A DNA stretch of 9,436 nucleotides, from contig JAGBZE010000057.1 in assembly GCA_017628435.1 (NCBI GenBank), positions 1-9,436 on the forward strand, in the 5' to 3' direction. Below are positions 1-7,193 of this stretch, one piece after another. A program made the translations under genes and the position numbers. The notes under the pieces are model-generated. The model searched no databases. It was not told the DNA's origin and saw only the letters and a list, made by a program, of their open reading frames with translations. Numbering within the stretch: position 1 is the stretch's first letter; each line of letters starts with the position of its first letter. Source of the stretch: Akkermansia sp. GTDB lineage: Bacteria > Verrucomicrobiota > Verrucomicrobiia > Verrucomicrobiales > Akkermansiaceae.

Positions 1-681
1 CCACATATAACCCAGACCTTCGTTCACGTTGCGCTCGTGGTGGGTGGGGTCAGGGGTACCCATGGTGAGCACGCGCACCAGAATGACGACACCGATGATG
101 ACCAGCACGGGCATGCTCCACTTGCAGAACCACTCGATGCCCTTGTTTACACCGCGATAGATGAGCCAGAAACTGCTGAATACGGCAATGGCGAAGAAGA
201 TGAGCATGCTGCTATCGCCGCTGAACACGCTGCCGTTGCCACCGAGACCTACGAAATTGCTGAAGAAGTTGCCGTATTCCTCGCTGGTGGAGAAATTGAG
301 GTCGCCCATGGCGGTGTGCCAGGCATAGCCCAGGGTCCAGCCTTCCAGCGTCATGTAGTACATGGTGATGGCCAGCGGGGTCAGCACGCCGGCAAGACCC
401 ACATATTTCCACTTGCTGCTGCGGGAAAGGACGAAGAAGGCCGAGGCGGATGAATGCGCGCCGAGGCTTCCGCCCTTACGGCCGATGGCCCATTCCACCC
501 AGCTGAGCGGAATGCCCAGCAGCAGGAATGCCACGAAATAGGCAATCATGAAGGCGCCGCCGCCATACTGGGCTGCGAGCCCGGGGAAGCGCAGGAAGTT
601 ACCGAAGCCGATGGCGCTGCCGGCCACGGCCAGCACAGCTCCGAGGTTGGAGGTCCAGAGTTCTTGTTTGTTGTTGCTCAC
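1..681 (-). CDS. Sodium-dependent neurotransmitter:sodium symporter (NSS) family transporter, LeuT-like, partial (3' end beyond window)
   Basis: This encodes the N-terminal 227 residues of an inner-membrane Na+-coupled transporter, probably for an amino acid. The frame is still open at base 1, so the C-terminal half or more is missing (LeuT has about 500 residues). Similarity to LeuT is visible throughout: GSAIGFGNFLRFP at residues 21-33 is the unwound TM1 segment, in which A23 and N28 correspond to LeuT Na+ ligands A22 and N27. GGGAFMI (40-46), GIPLSWVEWAIGR (56-68), the Tyr pair Y108-Y109 in TM3 (LeuT Y107-Y108) and RGVNKGIEW (176-184) follow in LeuT order. LeuT N21 is Ser here, so the substrate may differ. 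The start is GTG at 679-681, because it is the first usual start codon after an in-frame TGA and it fits the short NSS N-terminus. No Shine-Dalgarno is present. A strong promoter lies just upstream. The family is certain; the substrate is unknown. Confidence 0.93.
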   Translation of the reverse strand, partial: MSNNKQELWTSNLGAVLAVAGSAIGFGNFLRFPGLAAQYGGGAFMIAYFVAFLLLGIPLSWVEWAIGRKGGSLGAHSSASAFFVLSRSSKWKYVGLAGVLTPLAITMYYMTLEGWTLGYAWHTAMGDLNFSTSEEYGNFFSNFVGLGGNGSVFSGDSSMLIFFAIAVFSSFWLIYRGVNKGIEWFCKWSMPVLVIIGVVILVRVLTMGTPDPTHHERNVNEGLGYMW

Positions 682-704
682 AGCGAAAAAAATGAAGGTG
701 CTTC

Positions 705-733
705 ATCTTACTCCTGTGGCGGTTGCATGTCAA
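705..733 (-). promoter_or_regulatory. Predicted sigma70-type promoter of the NSS transporter gene
   Basis: Read on the minus strand, TTGACA (728-733, perfect consensus) is followed by a 17-bp spacer and TAAGAT (705-710). Transcription would start near 698, giving a leader of about 17 nt before the GTG at 681. A perfect 6-bp inverted repeat with a 3-nt centre, ATGAAG-GTG-CTTCAT (692-706), touches the -10 and covers the predicted start point, so it could be an operator. The element lies just downstream of the fba terminator, which supports an independent unit. Confidence 0.65.
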
Positions 734-755
734 GCATATCCGTTAGCCTGCATAC

Positions 756-784
756 AAAAAAGCCCCCGCGTTGTGCGGGGGCTT
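756..784 (-). terminator. Rho-independent terminator of fba
   Basis: On the minus strand GCCCCCGC pairs perfectly with GCGGGGGC (762-769 with 775-782) around a 5-nt loop. The stem is followed by six T residues (complement of A756-A761). It lies about 30 bp after the fba stop codon and before the next promoter, as expected for an intrinsic terminator. Confidence 0.92.
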
Positions 785-812
785 CTTGAAAGGTTGGTAT
801 TTAAGCCGGGGC

Positions 813-1838
<1,026 letters not shown>

Positions 1839-1899
1839 GGTACTTATTTGTTGGTTGGAATTATCAGGAGTACGCGGGTTGCGCACTCTGCACGCGCGT

Positions 1900-1928
1900 A
1901 TTTTAACGTCTAATGCTCAAAATGGCAA
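1900..1928 (-). promoter_or_regulatory. Predicted sigma70-type promoter of fba
   Basis: On the minus strand TTGCCA (1923-1928) and TAAAAT (1900-1905) are separated by exactly 17 bp. The predicted start near 1893 leaves a leader of about 55 nt before the ATG at 1838. The promoter begins immediately after the tRNA terminator. It also supports the downstream ATG: a start at 1886 would leave a leader of only about 7 nt. Confidence 0.65.
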
Positions 1929-1941
1929 GTAGAAAAATCAG

Positions 1942-1974
1942 AAAGCCCCGATTTCCGTTAGGAATCGGGGCTTT
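1942..1974 (-). terminator. Intrinsic terminator of the tRNA-Tyr/tRNA-Val unit
   Basis: The arms AGCCCCGATT-TCC (from 1944) and GGA-ATCGGGGCT (to 1972) form a stem with one unpaired base and a 4-nt loop (GTTA on the plus strand). On the minus strand the stem is followed by the T-rich stretch TTTCTGATTTTT. It lies 20 bp after the tRNA-Val 3' end. The plus-strand side also has TTTT, so the element could work in both directions, but no plus-strand gene ends here. A run of eight G (1978-1985) separates it from tRNA-Val. Confidence 0.85.
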
Positions 1975-1993
1975 TCCGGGGGGGGATTGGGAG

Positions 1994-2066
1994 TACGAGA
2001 GATAGGACTTGAACCTACGACCTCCACCATGTCAAGGTGTTGCTCTACCAACTGAGCTACTCCCGC
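1994..2066 (-). tRNA. tRNA-Val (anticodon GAC)
   Basis: The 73-nt cloverleaf reads from 2066 down to 1994. The acceptor arms are GCGGGAG / CTCTCGT (with two G-U pairs), the D-stem is GCTC / GAGC, the anticodon loop is TTGACAT (anticodon GAC, reading GUC and GUU), and the T-loop is TTCAAGT. Position 27-43 of the anticodon stem is an A-G mismatch, where E. coli tRNA-Val(GAC) has C-G. CCA is not encoded: the discriminator A is followed by CTCCC, so CCA must be added by nucleotidyltransferase. It lies 9 bp downstream of tRNA-Tyr and is probably processed from the same transcript. Confidence 0.95.
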
Positions 2067-2075
2067 ATCAGGAAC

Positions 2076-2158
2076 TGGGCAGGGATGGATTCGAACCATC
2101 GAAATCGTACGATAGCAGATTTACAGTCTGCCCCCTTTGACCGCTCGGGAACCTACCC
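2076..2158 (-). tRNA. tRNA-Tyr (anticodon GTA)
   Basis: The 83-nt gene reads from 2158 down to 2076. The acceptor arms GGGTAGG / CCTGCCC pair fully (one U-G). The anticodon stem GCAGA / TCTGC encloses the loop CTGTAAA with anticodon GTA. It has the long variable arm typical of bacterial tRNA-Tyr and the T-arm motif GGTTCGAATCC. The discriminator is A and CCA is not encoded. It is the first gene of the two-tRNA unit. Confidence 0.97.
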
Positions 2159-2198
2159 ATTTGTTGTTTTGCAGACCGCAGAAACGGTGTGCGGCGAC

Positions 2199-2227
2199 AA
2201 TTTACACAATCTTGAAGCGGATTGCAA
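2199..2227 (-). promoter_or_regulatory. Predicted promoter of the tRNA-Tyr/tRNA-Val unit
   Basis: On the minus strand TTGCAA (2222-2227), a 17-bp spacer and TAAATT (2199-2204) lie about 40 bp upstream of mature tRNA-Tyr. The GC-rich stretch GTCGCCGC directly after the -10 resembles the G+C-rich discriminator of stable-RNA promoters. The -35 starts only 9 bp after the lgt stop codon and no terminator is visible between them, so read-through from lgt is also possible. Confidence 0.6.
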
Positions 2228-2235
2228 GTCTTTTT

Positions 2236-3240
2236 TTATAAAATTGAAGATTTTTTTTCTCTTTTATACAGGGAGATAGCATGGTGGAGGAATGGAATTC
2301 CAAGAATAGCAATGAGGATGGAGAGGAGCTGCCCCTGGGTGATGCCGTGCCATACTGCAGCATCCGGCTGCTTGAAGCATTCGCAGACGATGCGGGCGGC
2401 AGCATACAGGAAGGCAAACAGGGCGGAGAAGATGCCCGCAGGGGCCTTGCGCCACAGCAAACGCACGCTGATGAGTACGGCAAAAATGAGCAGCCCTTCG
2501 CCGAATGCTTCGAAAAGTTGAGACGGGTAACGCGGGGTCAGGAACTGCCCCAGAGCTTCGCGCACTGCGTCGTTTTCGCGGCAGAGTCGGGAGAGGGTGT
2601 CGTAGAATCCTTCATTGGGCATGGCCAGGGCGCTGATGCGATTGCCGGCAGCGTGTTCCACGGCTGCCATGGCTTGAATTTGCTGCTGCGGCGCAAGTTC
2701 GAAAATCTCCTGAGGGAATTTCATGGCCAGCGGGTTGGCGGCGTCGGTGATGCGGCCGTAGAGTTCGCCGTTGATGAAATTGGCCACGCGGCCGAAGAAG
2801 AGGCCGATGGGGCAGGCGATGGCCACGCCGTCCAGAATTTGTGCGGTGGTGAATTTGTTGCGCCAGGCATACCACATGCAGGCCAGGATAACGCAGAGGA
2901 TGCCGCCGTGGGAGGCCATGCCGCCTTCCCATACGCGGAATACCCAGGTGGGGTCAGCGCAGAGCCCGCTCCAGCCGTGCTCCGGCAGCCAGTAGAAGAA
3001 GAATTCGCCCAGACGTCCGCCTATAAGTACGCCGGCAATGCAGATGAAAGTAACGAAATCCCCCAGCTTGGCGTGCTCGACGCAGTACAGCTTTTTCCGG
3101 GAAAGCATTTTGAGCACCAGGTAACCCAGAATGAAGCCGGCTACATAGGCCAGTCCATACCAGCGGAGCGCCAGCGGTGTGCCGGGGATGTTGATGATGA
3201 CGGAATCCAGATGGTGAATATAGGTTGCAAGTGCTGGCAT
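2236..3240 (-). CDS. lgt: Prolipoprotein diacylglyceryl transferase
   Basis: This inner-membrane enzyme transfers diacylglycerol from phosphatidylglycerol to the lipobox cysteine of prelipoproteins, the first step of lipoprotein maturation. The 334-residue product has several hydrophobic membrane segments and the Lgt landmarks: RWYGL (26-30), EGGMASHGG (105-113) with the conserved His111, and the signature GRVANFINGELYG (150-162). Also present are YPSQLFE (238-244) and a C-terminal R-x3-E-x2-K-x-PD element (283-293) in which the usual last Arg is Lys. It is about 40 residues longer than E. coli Lgt (291); most of the excess is an extra stretch at roughly 185-232, before YPSQ. The ATG at 3240 is preferred to an in-frame ATG at 3285, because it gives a normal Lgt N-terminus and the candidate promoter lies between them. 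No Shine-Dalgarno is seen. The 3' end has a run of eight A on the coding strand and a basic KREKK tail. Confidence 0.96.
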   Translation of the reverse strand: MPALATYIHHLDSVIINIPGTPLALRWYGLAYVAGFILGYLVLKMLSRKKLYCVEHAKLGDFVTFICIAGVLIGGRLGEFFFYWLPEHGWSGLCADPTWVFRVWEGGMASHGGILCVILACMWYAWRNKFTTAQILDGVAIACPIGLFFGRVANFINGELYGRITDAANPLAMKFPQEIFELAPQQQIQAMAAVEHAAGNRISALAMPNEGFYDTLSRLCRENDAVREALGQFLTPRYPSQLFEAFGEGLLIFAVLISVRLLWRKAPAGIFSALFAFLYAAARIVCECFKQPDAAVWHGITQGQLLSILIAILGIPFLHHAISLYKREKKSSIL

Positions 3241-3250
3241 GACTGGAGAG

Positions 3251-3279
3251 CTTATAGCACAGGGCAGGGGGTGAAACAA
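3251..3279 (-). promoter_or_regulatory. Possible lgt promoter
   Basis: On the minus strand TTGTTT (3274-3279), a 17-bp spacer and TATAAG (3251-3256, preceded by TGC as in an extended -10) lie just upstream of the ATG at 3240. The transcript would start about 4 nt before the ATG, making it almost leaderless. The -35 match is weak. Confidence 0.35.
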
Positions 3280-3344
3280 GACCAAAATCCGTTATACGCG
3301 CGCGCGATGCGTCATTTGCGCGTTTCTCTTTCAAAAAAATGGGG

Positions 3345-3412
3345 CATAATGAAGATTCTTCTCGCCAAGCGAGGGCGTATTGTGTATAAGTATAGCACAC
3401 ATTTGTTTTTTT
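3345..3412 (+). promoter_or_regulatory. Putative promoter and U-rich leader of the pilus-like operon
   Basis: The plus-strand side of the divergent gap has two -10-like hexamers, CATAAT (3345-3350) and TATAAG (3385-3390). The second has a weak -35 (TCGCCA, 3362-3367) at 17 bp; the first has no good -35. Other elements are a small hairpin CTCGC-CAA-GCGAG (3361-3373) and an imperfect inverted repeat TGTGT...ACACA (3381-3401) followed by TTTG and eight T (3405-3412) just before the ATG at 3421. The element could be a promoter with a U-rich leader, or a weak attenuator if transcription starts at CATAAT. The exact start point cannot be decided by eye. Confidence 0.35.
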
Positions 3413-3420
3413 TCTGAATC

Positions 3421-4296
3421 ATGAAACGTTTTCTTCTCCCCATTGTCGTGGCTGCGCTTTGCGGTTCTTCCCATGCGGCCTCCAGCAGTGCCGATACTGT
3501 GCAAGCTGAGCTTACGCTGAAGCCGAACGAAGTTCAGGTAGAACAGGTGGCTCCTCGCGCTGCATACTTTGAGACCAAGGATTCTGCCAAGGCTATTAAC
3601 CCGGCCTGGCATTTTGTGCGTATCCCGTATACCCTGCTGGGCCGTAGCCGTGATTCGGATAAGACTCCTATGTATGTGGATGAACTCAAGGTGCATGCCT
3701 ACCTTATCTTTGCCGTGCCTACCAAGAATGACGATAAGTTTATTCTGCTGGATAAGGAGATTACCTATGTTGACATTCCGCTCAGCCCGAAGGGGAAAGA
3801 TGGTGAGAACAAGAATGTGCAGGCGGCTGTGTTCATTTCGCCGTCTGATGCCGCTCGTATTTGCGGAGAGGGAACCAGCAAGGTGGAGCGTGTTGAGCTG
3901 AACGGCAAACTGGCTGCCATTGCTGTTGAATTCAGTTTCAAGGGTATGGACTGCGTTAAGCCGAAAACTGAGGTGGATCTGGTTCTGAATAAGAAGCTGA
4001 AGAGTCGTCTGAAGAAAGGCTGGTGGAAGAAGGAATCGAAGAATGATCTGGGCGTGAATCTGCGCGCTATTTCTGATACTCCCTTTGCTCCGTTCTACGC
4101 CCCGGCCTTCCCGGCCACATCCCCCATGTATGGCTCCGCAGATGCTGCTTCCACTTCTGCTCCGAGCTCTTACGATGGGACGACAGGTTACACTCCCTCC
4201 TCTGCATCGGATTCTACGGAACCCACGGTAGACTCTTCTGAAGAAACCGAGGAGCCGGAAGTTTCCACCAAGAAAACCAAGAAGCGCCGCAAGTGA
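3421..4296 (+). CDS. Amuc_1102-family pilus-like exported protein
   Basis: This 291-residue exported protein is the first gene of the pilus-like operon. A Sec signal peptide is clear: MKR, a hydrophobic core at 4-13, and a likely cut after SHA (residue 19). Cys14 does not sit in a lipobox (Leu precedes it), so it is probably not a lipoprotein. Residues 25-220 look like a beta-rich domain with Cys148 and Cys178, which could form a disulphide. A Ser/Thr/Pro-rich tail follows (about 233-272), then an acidic stretch (about 267-281), ending in KKTKKRRK (284-291). The family was recognised from its position before the PilM-like gene and its general design; A. muciniphila Amuc_1102 is reported to have an immunoglobulin-like fold related to archaeal type IV pilus proteins. 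Its exact role is unknown. It may be a periplasmic or surface component of the complex. No Shine-Dalgarno; the leader is U-rich. Confidence 0.8.
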   Translation: MKRFLLPIVVAALCGSSHAASSSADTVQAELTLKPNEVQVEQVAPRAAYFETKDSAKAINPAWHFVRIPYTLLGRSRDSDKTPMYVDELKVHAYLIFAVPTKNDDKFILLDKEITYVDIPLSPKGKDGENKNVQAAVFISPSDAARICGEGTSKVERVELNGKLAAIAVEFSFKGMDCVKPKTEVDLVLNKKLKSRLKKGWWKKESKNDLGVNLRAISDTPFAPFYAPAFPATSPMYGSADAASTSAPSSYDGTTGYTPSSASDSTEPTVDSSEETEEPEVSTKKTKKRRK

Positions 4297-4347
4297 TTCG
4301 CTTCGGATTGCCCGATAGTATATTTTTTAACAGACAACTAACTACAT

Positions 4348-6216
4348 ATGGCTGACTACAAGACAACAGTAGCCCTTGAGATTGGCTCCCAGAGCGTCAC
4401 AATGGGCGTCTTTACCCCGGCCGGGCGCGGATTTGCGCTTTCGCGCTATGCCCGCAGGGATATTCTGCTGGATCCGGTTGAAGAAGGCATGCGCATGGAT
4501 TATGTTGGCAGTGCCATTGCTGAAATGGTGCAGGAACTCAAAGTGCGCGGCAGTGAAGTGCGCAACGTGGTATCCGGCCAGCAGGTATTCATGCGTTTCA
4601 TTAAGCTGCCCGCTATCGATATGGATGATATCGCTGAGCAGGTGGCGTTTGAGGCTCAACAGCATATTCCTTTCCCGCTGGAGGATATCATCTATTCGTA
4701 CCAGGAGCTGGCAGACCGCGAGGAAGGTGAACGCGAGGTGCTTCTTGTGGCTATCAAGAAGGAGGTGCTGGACGGTCTGAATTCACAGGTAGAGGCTGCT
4801 CCCCTCAAGACCCGTAGCGTGGATTGCGCCATTACTTCTCTCTATAATGCATTCCGCGCTAACTATGAGGAAGAGGAACCTGTGATGCTGCTCGATATTG
4901 GTGCAAAGACTACGGATATCATCTTTGCTGAGGCTGGTCGTTTCTTTACCCGTTCGGTGACAGCTGCCGGCGCCTTCATTACCAACAGTATCGCCCGCGA
5001 GTTCAATCTGAGCTTCCGCGAGGCTGAAAAACTTAAGATTGAGGATGGCGTGGTTTCCCTTGGCAATGGCTACACGGATTCCATGAGTGAGCAGGAGGCT
5101 GCTCTGGCTACCACTATCCGCACGGCAATGAGCCGCCTCAGCTCGGAAGTGCAGCGCACTATTAACCACTACCGCGCTCAGTACAAGGGTTCTTCCCCCA
5201 CCAAGGCATATATCTGCGGTGGTGGTGCCCGTCTTCCGTTTGCTCTGGAATTCCTCCAGGCTGCGCTGAATATTCCGGTAGAATACCTTAACCCCATTGA
5301 TGTGCTTTCGATTGGGCCTAAGGTGGACGAGGCTGAGCTGGACCAGGATGCTCTCTGCCTGGGTCCGGTTGTGGGTGCTGCTATCACCGGTTCCGGTACG
5401 GGCGAGTTCAATATCGACCTGGTTCCCACAAGCGTAGGTAAGGATCGTGCCGAGAAGAAGCTGCTGCCCATGGTGGCCATTGCTGGCGTGCTGGCTCTTG
5501 CTGGTGCCGGTACTTACGCCGGTATCACCACGGTAAAGGCAAACGAATCCGCAGCATTGGTAGCCAAGGCTTCCAAGGTGGATGCCAGCGTGGCTCGCAT
5601 TAACGACCAGATTACGAATGTAGAACAGAAGTATAAGCGTGAGATGGATCAGATTGCTAAGTTTGCAGATCTGTATGCCATGCGTGCAGCTTATGTGGAT
5701 GTTCTTAAGCAGCTCAGCCAGAAGGCAGCATCCATTAAGTTCTGGTTTAACGAATTCTCCCCTCTCATCAATTATGATGTAGAGGCAAATACACTTACAG
5801 AATCCGCGGATGTGAAGGGTACCAAGCTGATTGATATGAATCGCAGCCGCACCAACGCCTCTGATTCTGCCATGAATGCTGCGCCTGATGAAGTGGATGT
5901 GCGTAAGCGCAACAAGGCTCCCAAGGTGACCGCTATTTATGTGAGTGGCTATACCGTTAAGAAACCTGGTAGCGATGGCCTCGCCCAGCGCGATGCTATT
6001 TATAACCTGGTGGCTCAGAATTTCGATGAACGCAGTGCGGATTCCCTGTTTGCATACGAGAATGGCAAGGTGCAGAGTAATCTGAACCACTACTTCCAGT
6101 TTATTGATAGCAAGGCATCCAAGGGTAAGCTTCCGGATTATGTCGAGAAGTTTATGATGGTGATGCCTCTGAAGACTCCTATCGATATTCCTGAGCAGAG
6201 CGAAGGTAAGAAGTGA
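4348..6216 (+). CDS. Amuc_1101-family PilM-like protein fused to a PilN-like membrane/periplasmic region
   Basis: Residues 1-350 are a PilM-type actin-fold ATPase. Nucleotide-binding elements are visible: phosphate-1 loop ALEIGSQSV (9-17), phosphate-2 loop LLDIGAKTTDI (181-191) and adenosine motif CGGGARLP (290-297), with PilM landmarks such as FEAQQHIPFP (101-110). After a short linker comes NIDLVP (355-360), resembling the N-terminal INLLP motif by which PilN docks onto PilM. It is followed by KK, one membrane helix (about 373-396), a coiled coil (about 400-460) and a periplasmic region to residue 622. So PilM and PilN functions appear joined in one 622-residue chain; separate PilM has about 350 residues and PilN about 200. 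The periplasmic part (about 225 residues, no Cys) is longer than in classical PilN. It should anchor a cytoplasmic ring to the inner membrane and contact the PilO-like product of the next gene, 28 bp away. No Shine-Dalgarno. Confidence 0.9.
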   Translation: MADYKTTVALEIGSQSVTMGVFTPAGRGFALSRYARRDILLDPVEEGMRMDYVGSAIAEMVQELKVRGSEVRNVVSGQQVFMRFIKLPAIDMDDIAEQVAFEAQQHIPFPLEDIIYSYQELADREEGEREVLLVAIKKEVLDGLNSQVEAAPLKTRSVDCAITSLYNAFRANYEEEEPVMLLDIGAKTTDIIFAEAGRFFTRSVTAAGAFITNSIAREFNLSFREAEKLKIEDGVVSLGNGYTDSMSEQEAALATTIRTAMSRLSSEVQRTINHYRAQYKGSSPTKAYICGGGARLPFALEFLQAALNIPVEYLNPIDVLSIGPKVDEAELDQDALCLGPVVGAAITGSGTGEFNIDLVPTSVGKDRAEKKLLPMVAIAGVLALAGAGTYAGITTVKANESAALVAKASKVDASVARINDQITNVEQKYKREMDQIAKFADLYAMRAAYVDVLKQLSQKAASIKFWFNEFSPLINYDVEANTLTESADVKGTKLIDMNRSRTNASDSAMNAAPDEVDVRKRNKAPKVTAIYVSGYTVKKPGSDGLAQRDAIYNLVAQNFDERSADSLFAYENGKVQSNLNHYFQFIDSKASKGKLPDYVEKFMMVMPLKTPIDIPEQSEGKK

Positions 6217-6244
6217 TCATTAACTCATAATTTTACATTTCAAG

Positions 6245-7171
6245 ATGAATATAAGTGAAAATAAGCGAGTTGTCGCACTCTCTGCCGTATTTGCGCTGGC
6301 GTTTGGCGTCATCATGTTCTATGGCTACGGAAAGAGCCAGGAAATTGAGGCTAATAAGGAAAAGATAGCTGAAATCAATGACCGTTTTGCCGGTTACGAT
6401 AACCAGGAACTGGCTCCCACCAGCCAGAATCTGAAGGAAATCAAGAATGCCTTTTCTCAGGTTTCCGGCGTGAACAAGGATCTGCAGGCTGAGTTGAACC
6501 GCTATGCCTCCTACTGCTGGGGTGATGGTAAGAAGATTTCTCCTCAGGATTTCCAGAACGATCTGCGGGATTCTATCAATAAGATTAAGAATCTGGCCGC
6601 GACTCAGGGCTCCCGAGTGGCTGGTCCGGCAGAGAATCTGGGCCTTGCTTCTTTCAAGAACGCTGCACCAATGGAGGTTGATGTGCCTTTCCGCAGTTTC
6701 CAGCTGAAGGCTGTTACCCGCATGGCCGAATACATCGTCGGGGCAGGTGCTCCCTCTCTTGAGAAGGTGTATTGCGCTCCGTTGCCGGCAGAGGCGGCTG
6801 AGTCTCTGAATGTCAATAGCCGCAAGGCTGTTCCCTATTTCCCTCTGCGATTTGAGGTGGCATTTGAGGCGAATCGAGGGGATTTGCCCAAGGTTCTTAA
6901 CAGCGTTATGAATGATAAGGATTTCTTCCTTACCATCACTGGTATTGCCGTGCGCGGTGGAGATAATCTTCCCATGATAGATCCCTATACGGCTCCGGCA
7001 GAAATTGCTGCTGCCGGGCAGGATGTTGGTGTAGATGCTTCAACCGGTGATGGTGGTGCCACAAGTGGTTATCGCACGGTTGCTGTACGCAAGACAGGTG
7101 GAGCAGATGAGCGAATCCGCGTTCATATGACGATGCAGGTGCTTTATTTCACTCCCGGTAAGACCAAGTAA
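6245..7171 (+). CDS. Amuc_1100-family pilus-like (PilO-like) membrane protein
   Basis: This 308-residue bitopic protein has a short cytoplasmic N-terminus, one membrane helix (about 8-27), a charged coiled-coil segment (about 30-120), and an alpha/beta periplasmic region (about 140-305). That is the PilO/GspM plan. It aligns by eye with the well-known A. muciniphila Amuc_1100 (317 residues, recalled from memory): ELNRYA (83-88), the FQNDLRDS region (103-110), SFQLKAV (151-157), LEKVYCAPLP (172-181) and PLRFEVAFEANR (200-211). Identity looks low outside these blocks. Amuc_1100 is reported as an abundant envelope protein that signals through host TLR2; whether this divergent homologue does so is not shown by the sequence. 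Cys91 and Cys177 are the only cysteines. It lies between the PilM-PilN fusion (28 bp) and the EF-hand protein (22 bp), as PilO lies between PilN and PilP. No Shine-Dalgarno. Confidence 0.9.
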   Translation: MNISENKRVVALSAVFALAFGVIMFYGYGKSQEIEANKEKIAEINDRFAGYDNQELAPTSQNLKEIKNAFSQVSGVNKDLQAELNRYASYCWGDGKKISPQDFQNDLRDSINKIKNLAATQGSRVAGPAENLGLASFKNAAPMEVDVPFRSFQLKAVTRMAEYIVGAGAPSLEKVYCAPLPAEAAESLNVNSRKAVPYFPLRFEVAFEANRGDLPKVLNSVMNDKDFFLTITGIAVRGGDNLPMIDPYTAPAEIAAAGQDVGVDASTGDGGATSGYRTVAVRKTGGADERIRVHMTMQVLYFTPGKTK

Positions 7172-7193
7172 ACCTTTAAAATTATATAGAACT

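Noticed and set aside
37..789. Plus-strand frames over the start of the window
   Set aside because: They lie opposite a clear LeuT-like transporter read on the minus strand; His/Glu/Ala-rich nonsense translations.
1978..1985. Run of eight G next to tRNA-Val
   Set aside because: A single homopolymer without partner runs; no G-quadruplex pattern and no other structure.
2281..3417. Long open frame on the plus strand opposite lgt (378 codons)
   Set aside because: Antisense to a clear Lgt; the translation shows no domain, and there is no leader or promoter of its own.
3454..3468. Possible lipoprotein lipobox around Cys14 of the Amuc_1102-like protein
   Set aside because: The residues before Cys are Ala-Ala-Leu; position -1 should be Gly, Ala or Ser, and a standard signal peptidase I site (SHA) follows at 17-19.
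4297..4347. Weak hairpin (TCGG...CCGA) followed by a T-rich stretch between the first two pilus-like genes, possible terminator
   Set aside because: The stem has only 4 bp and the T-run is displaced by several bases; the gap is better read as an intra-operon spacer.
4783..6090. 435-codon minus-strand frame opposite the PilM-PilN gene
   Set aside because: The composition (Ile, His and Leu-rich without motifs) is typical of a mirrored frame; the sense gene has nucleotide-binding motifs and operon context.
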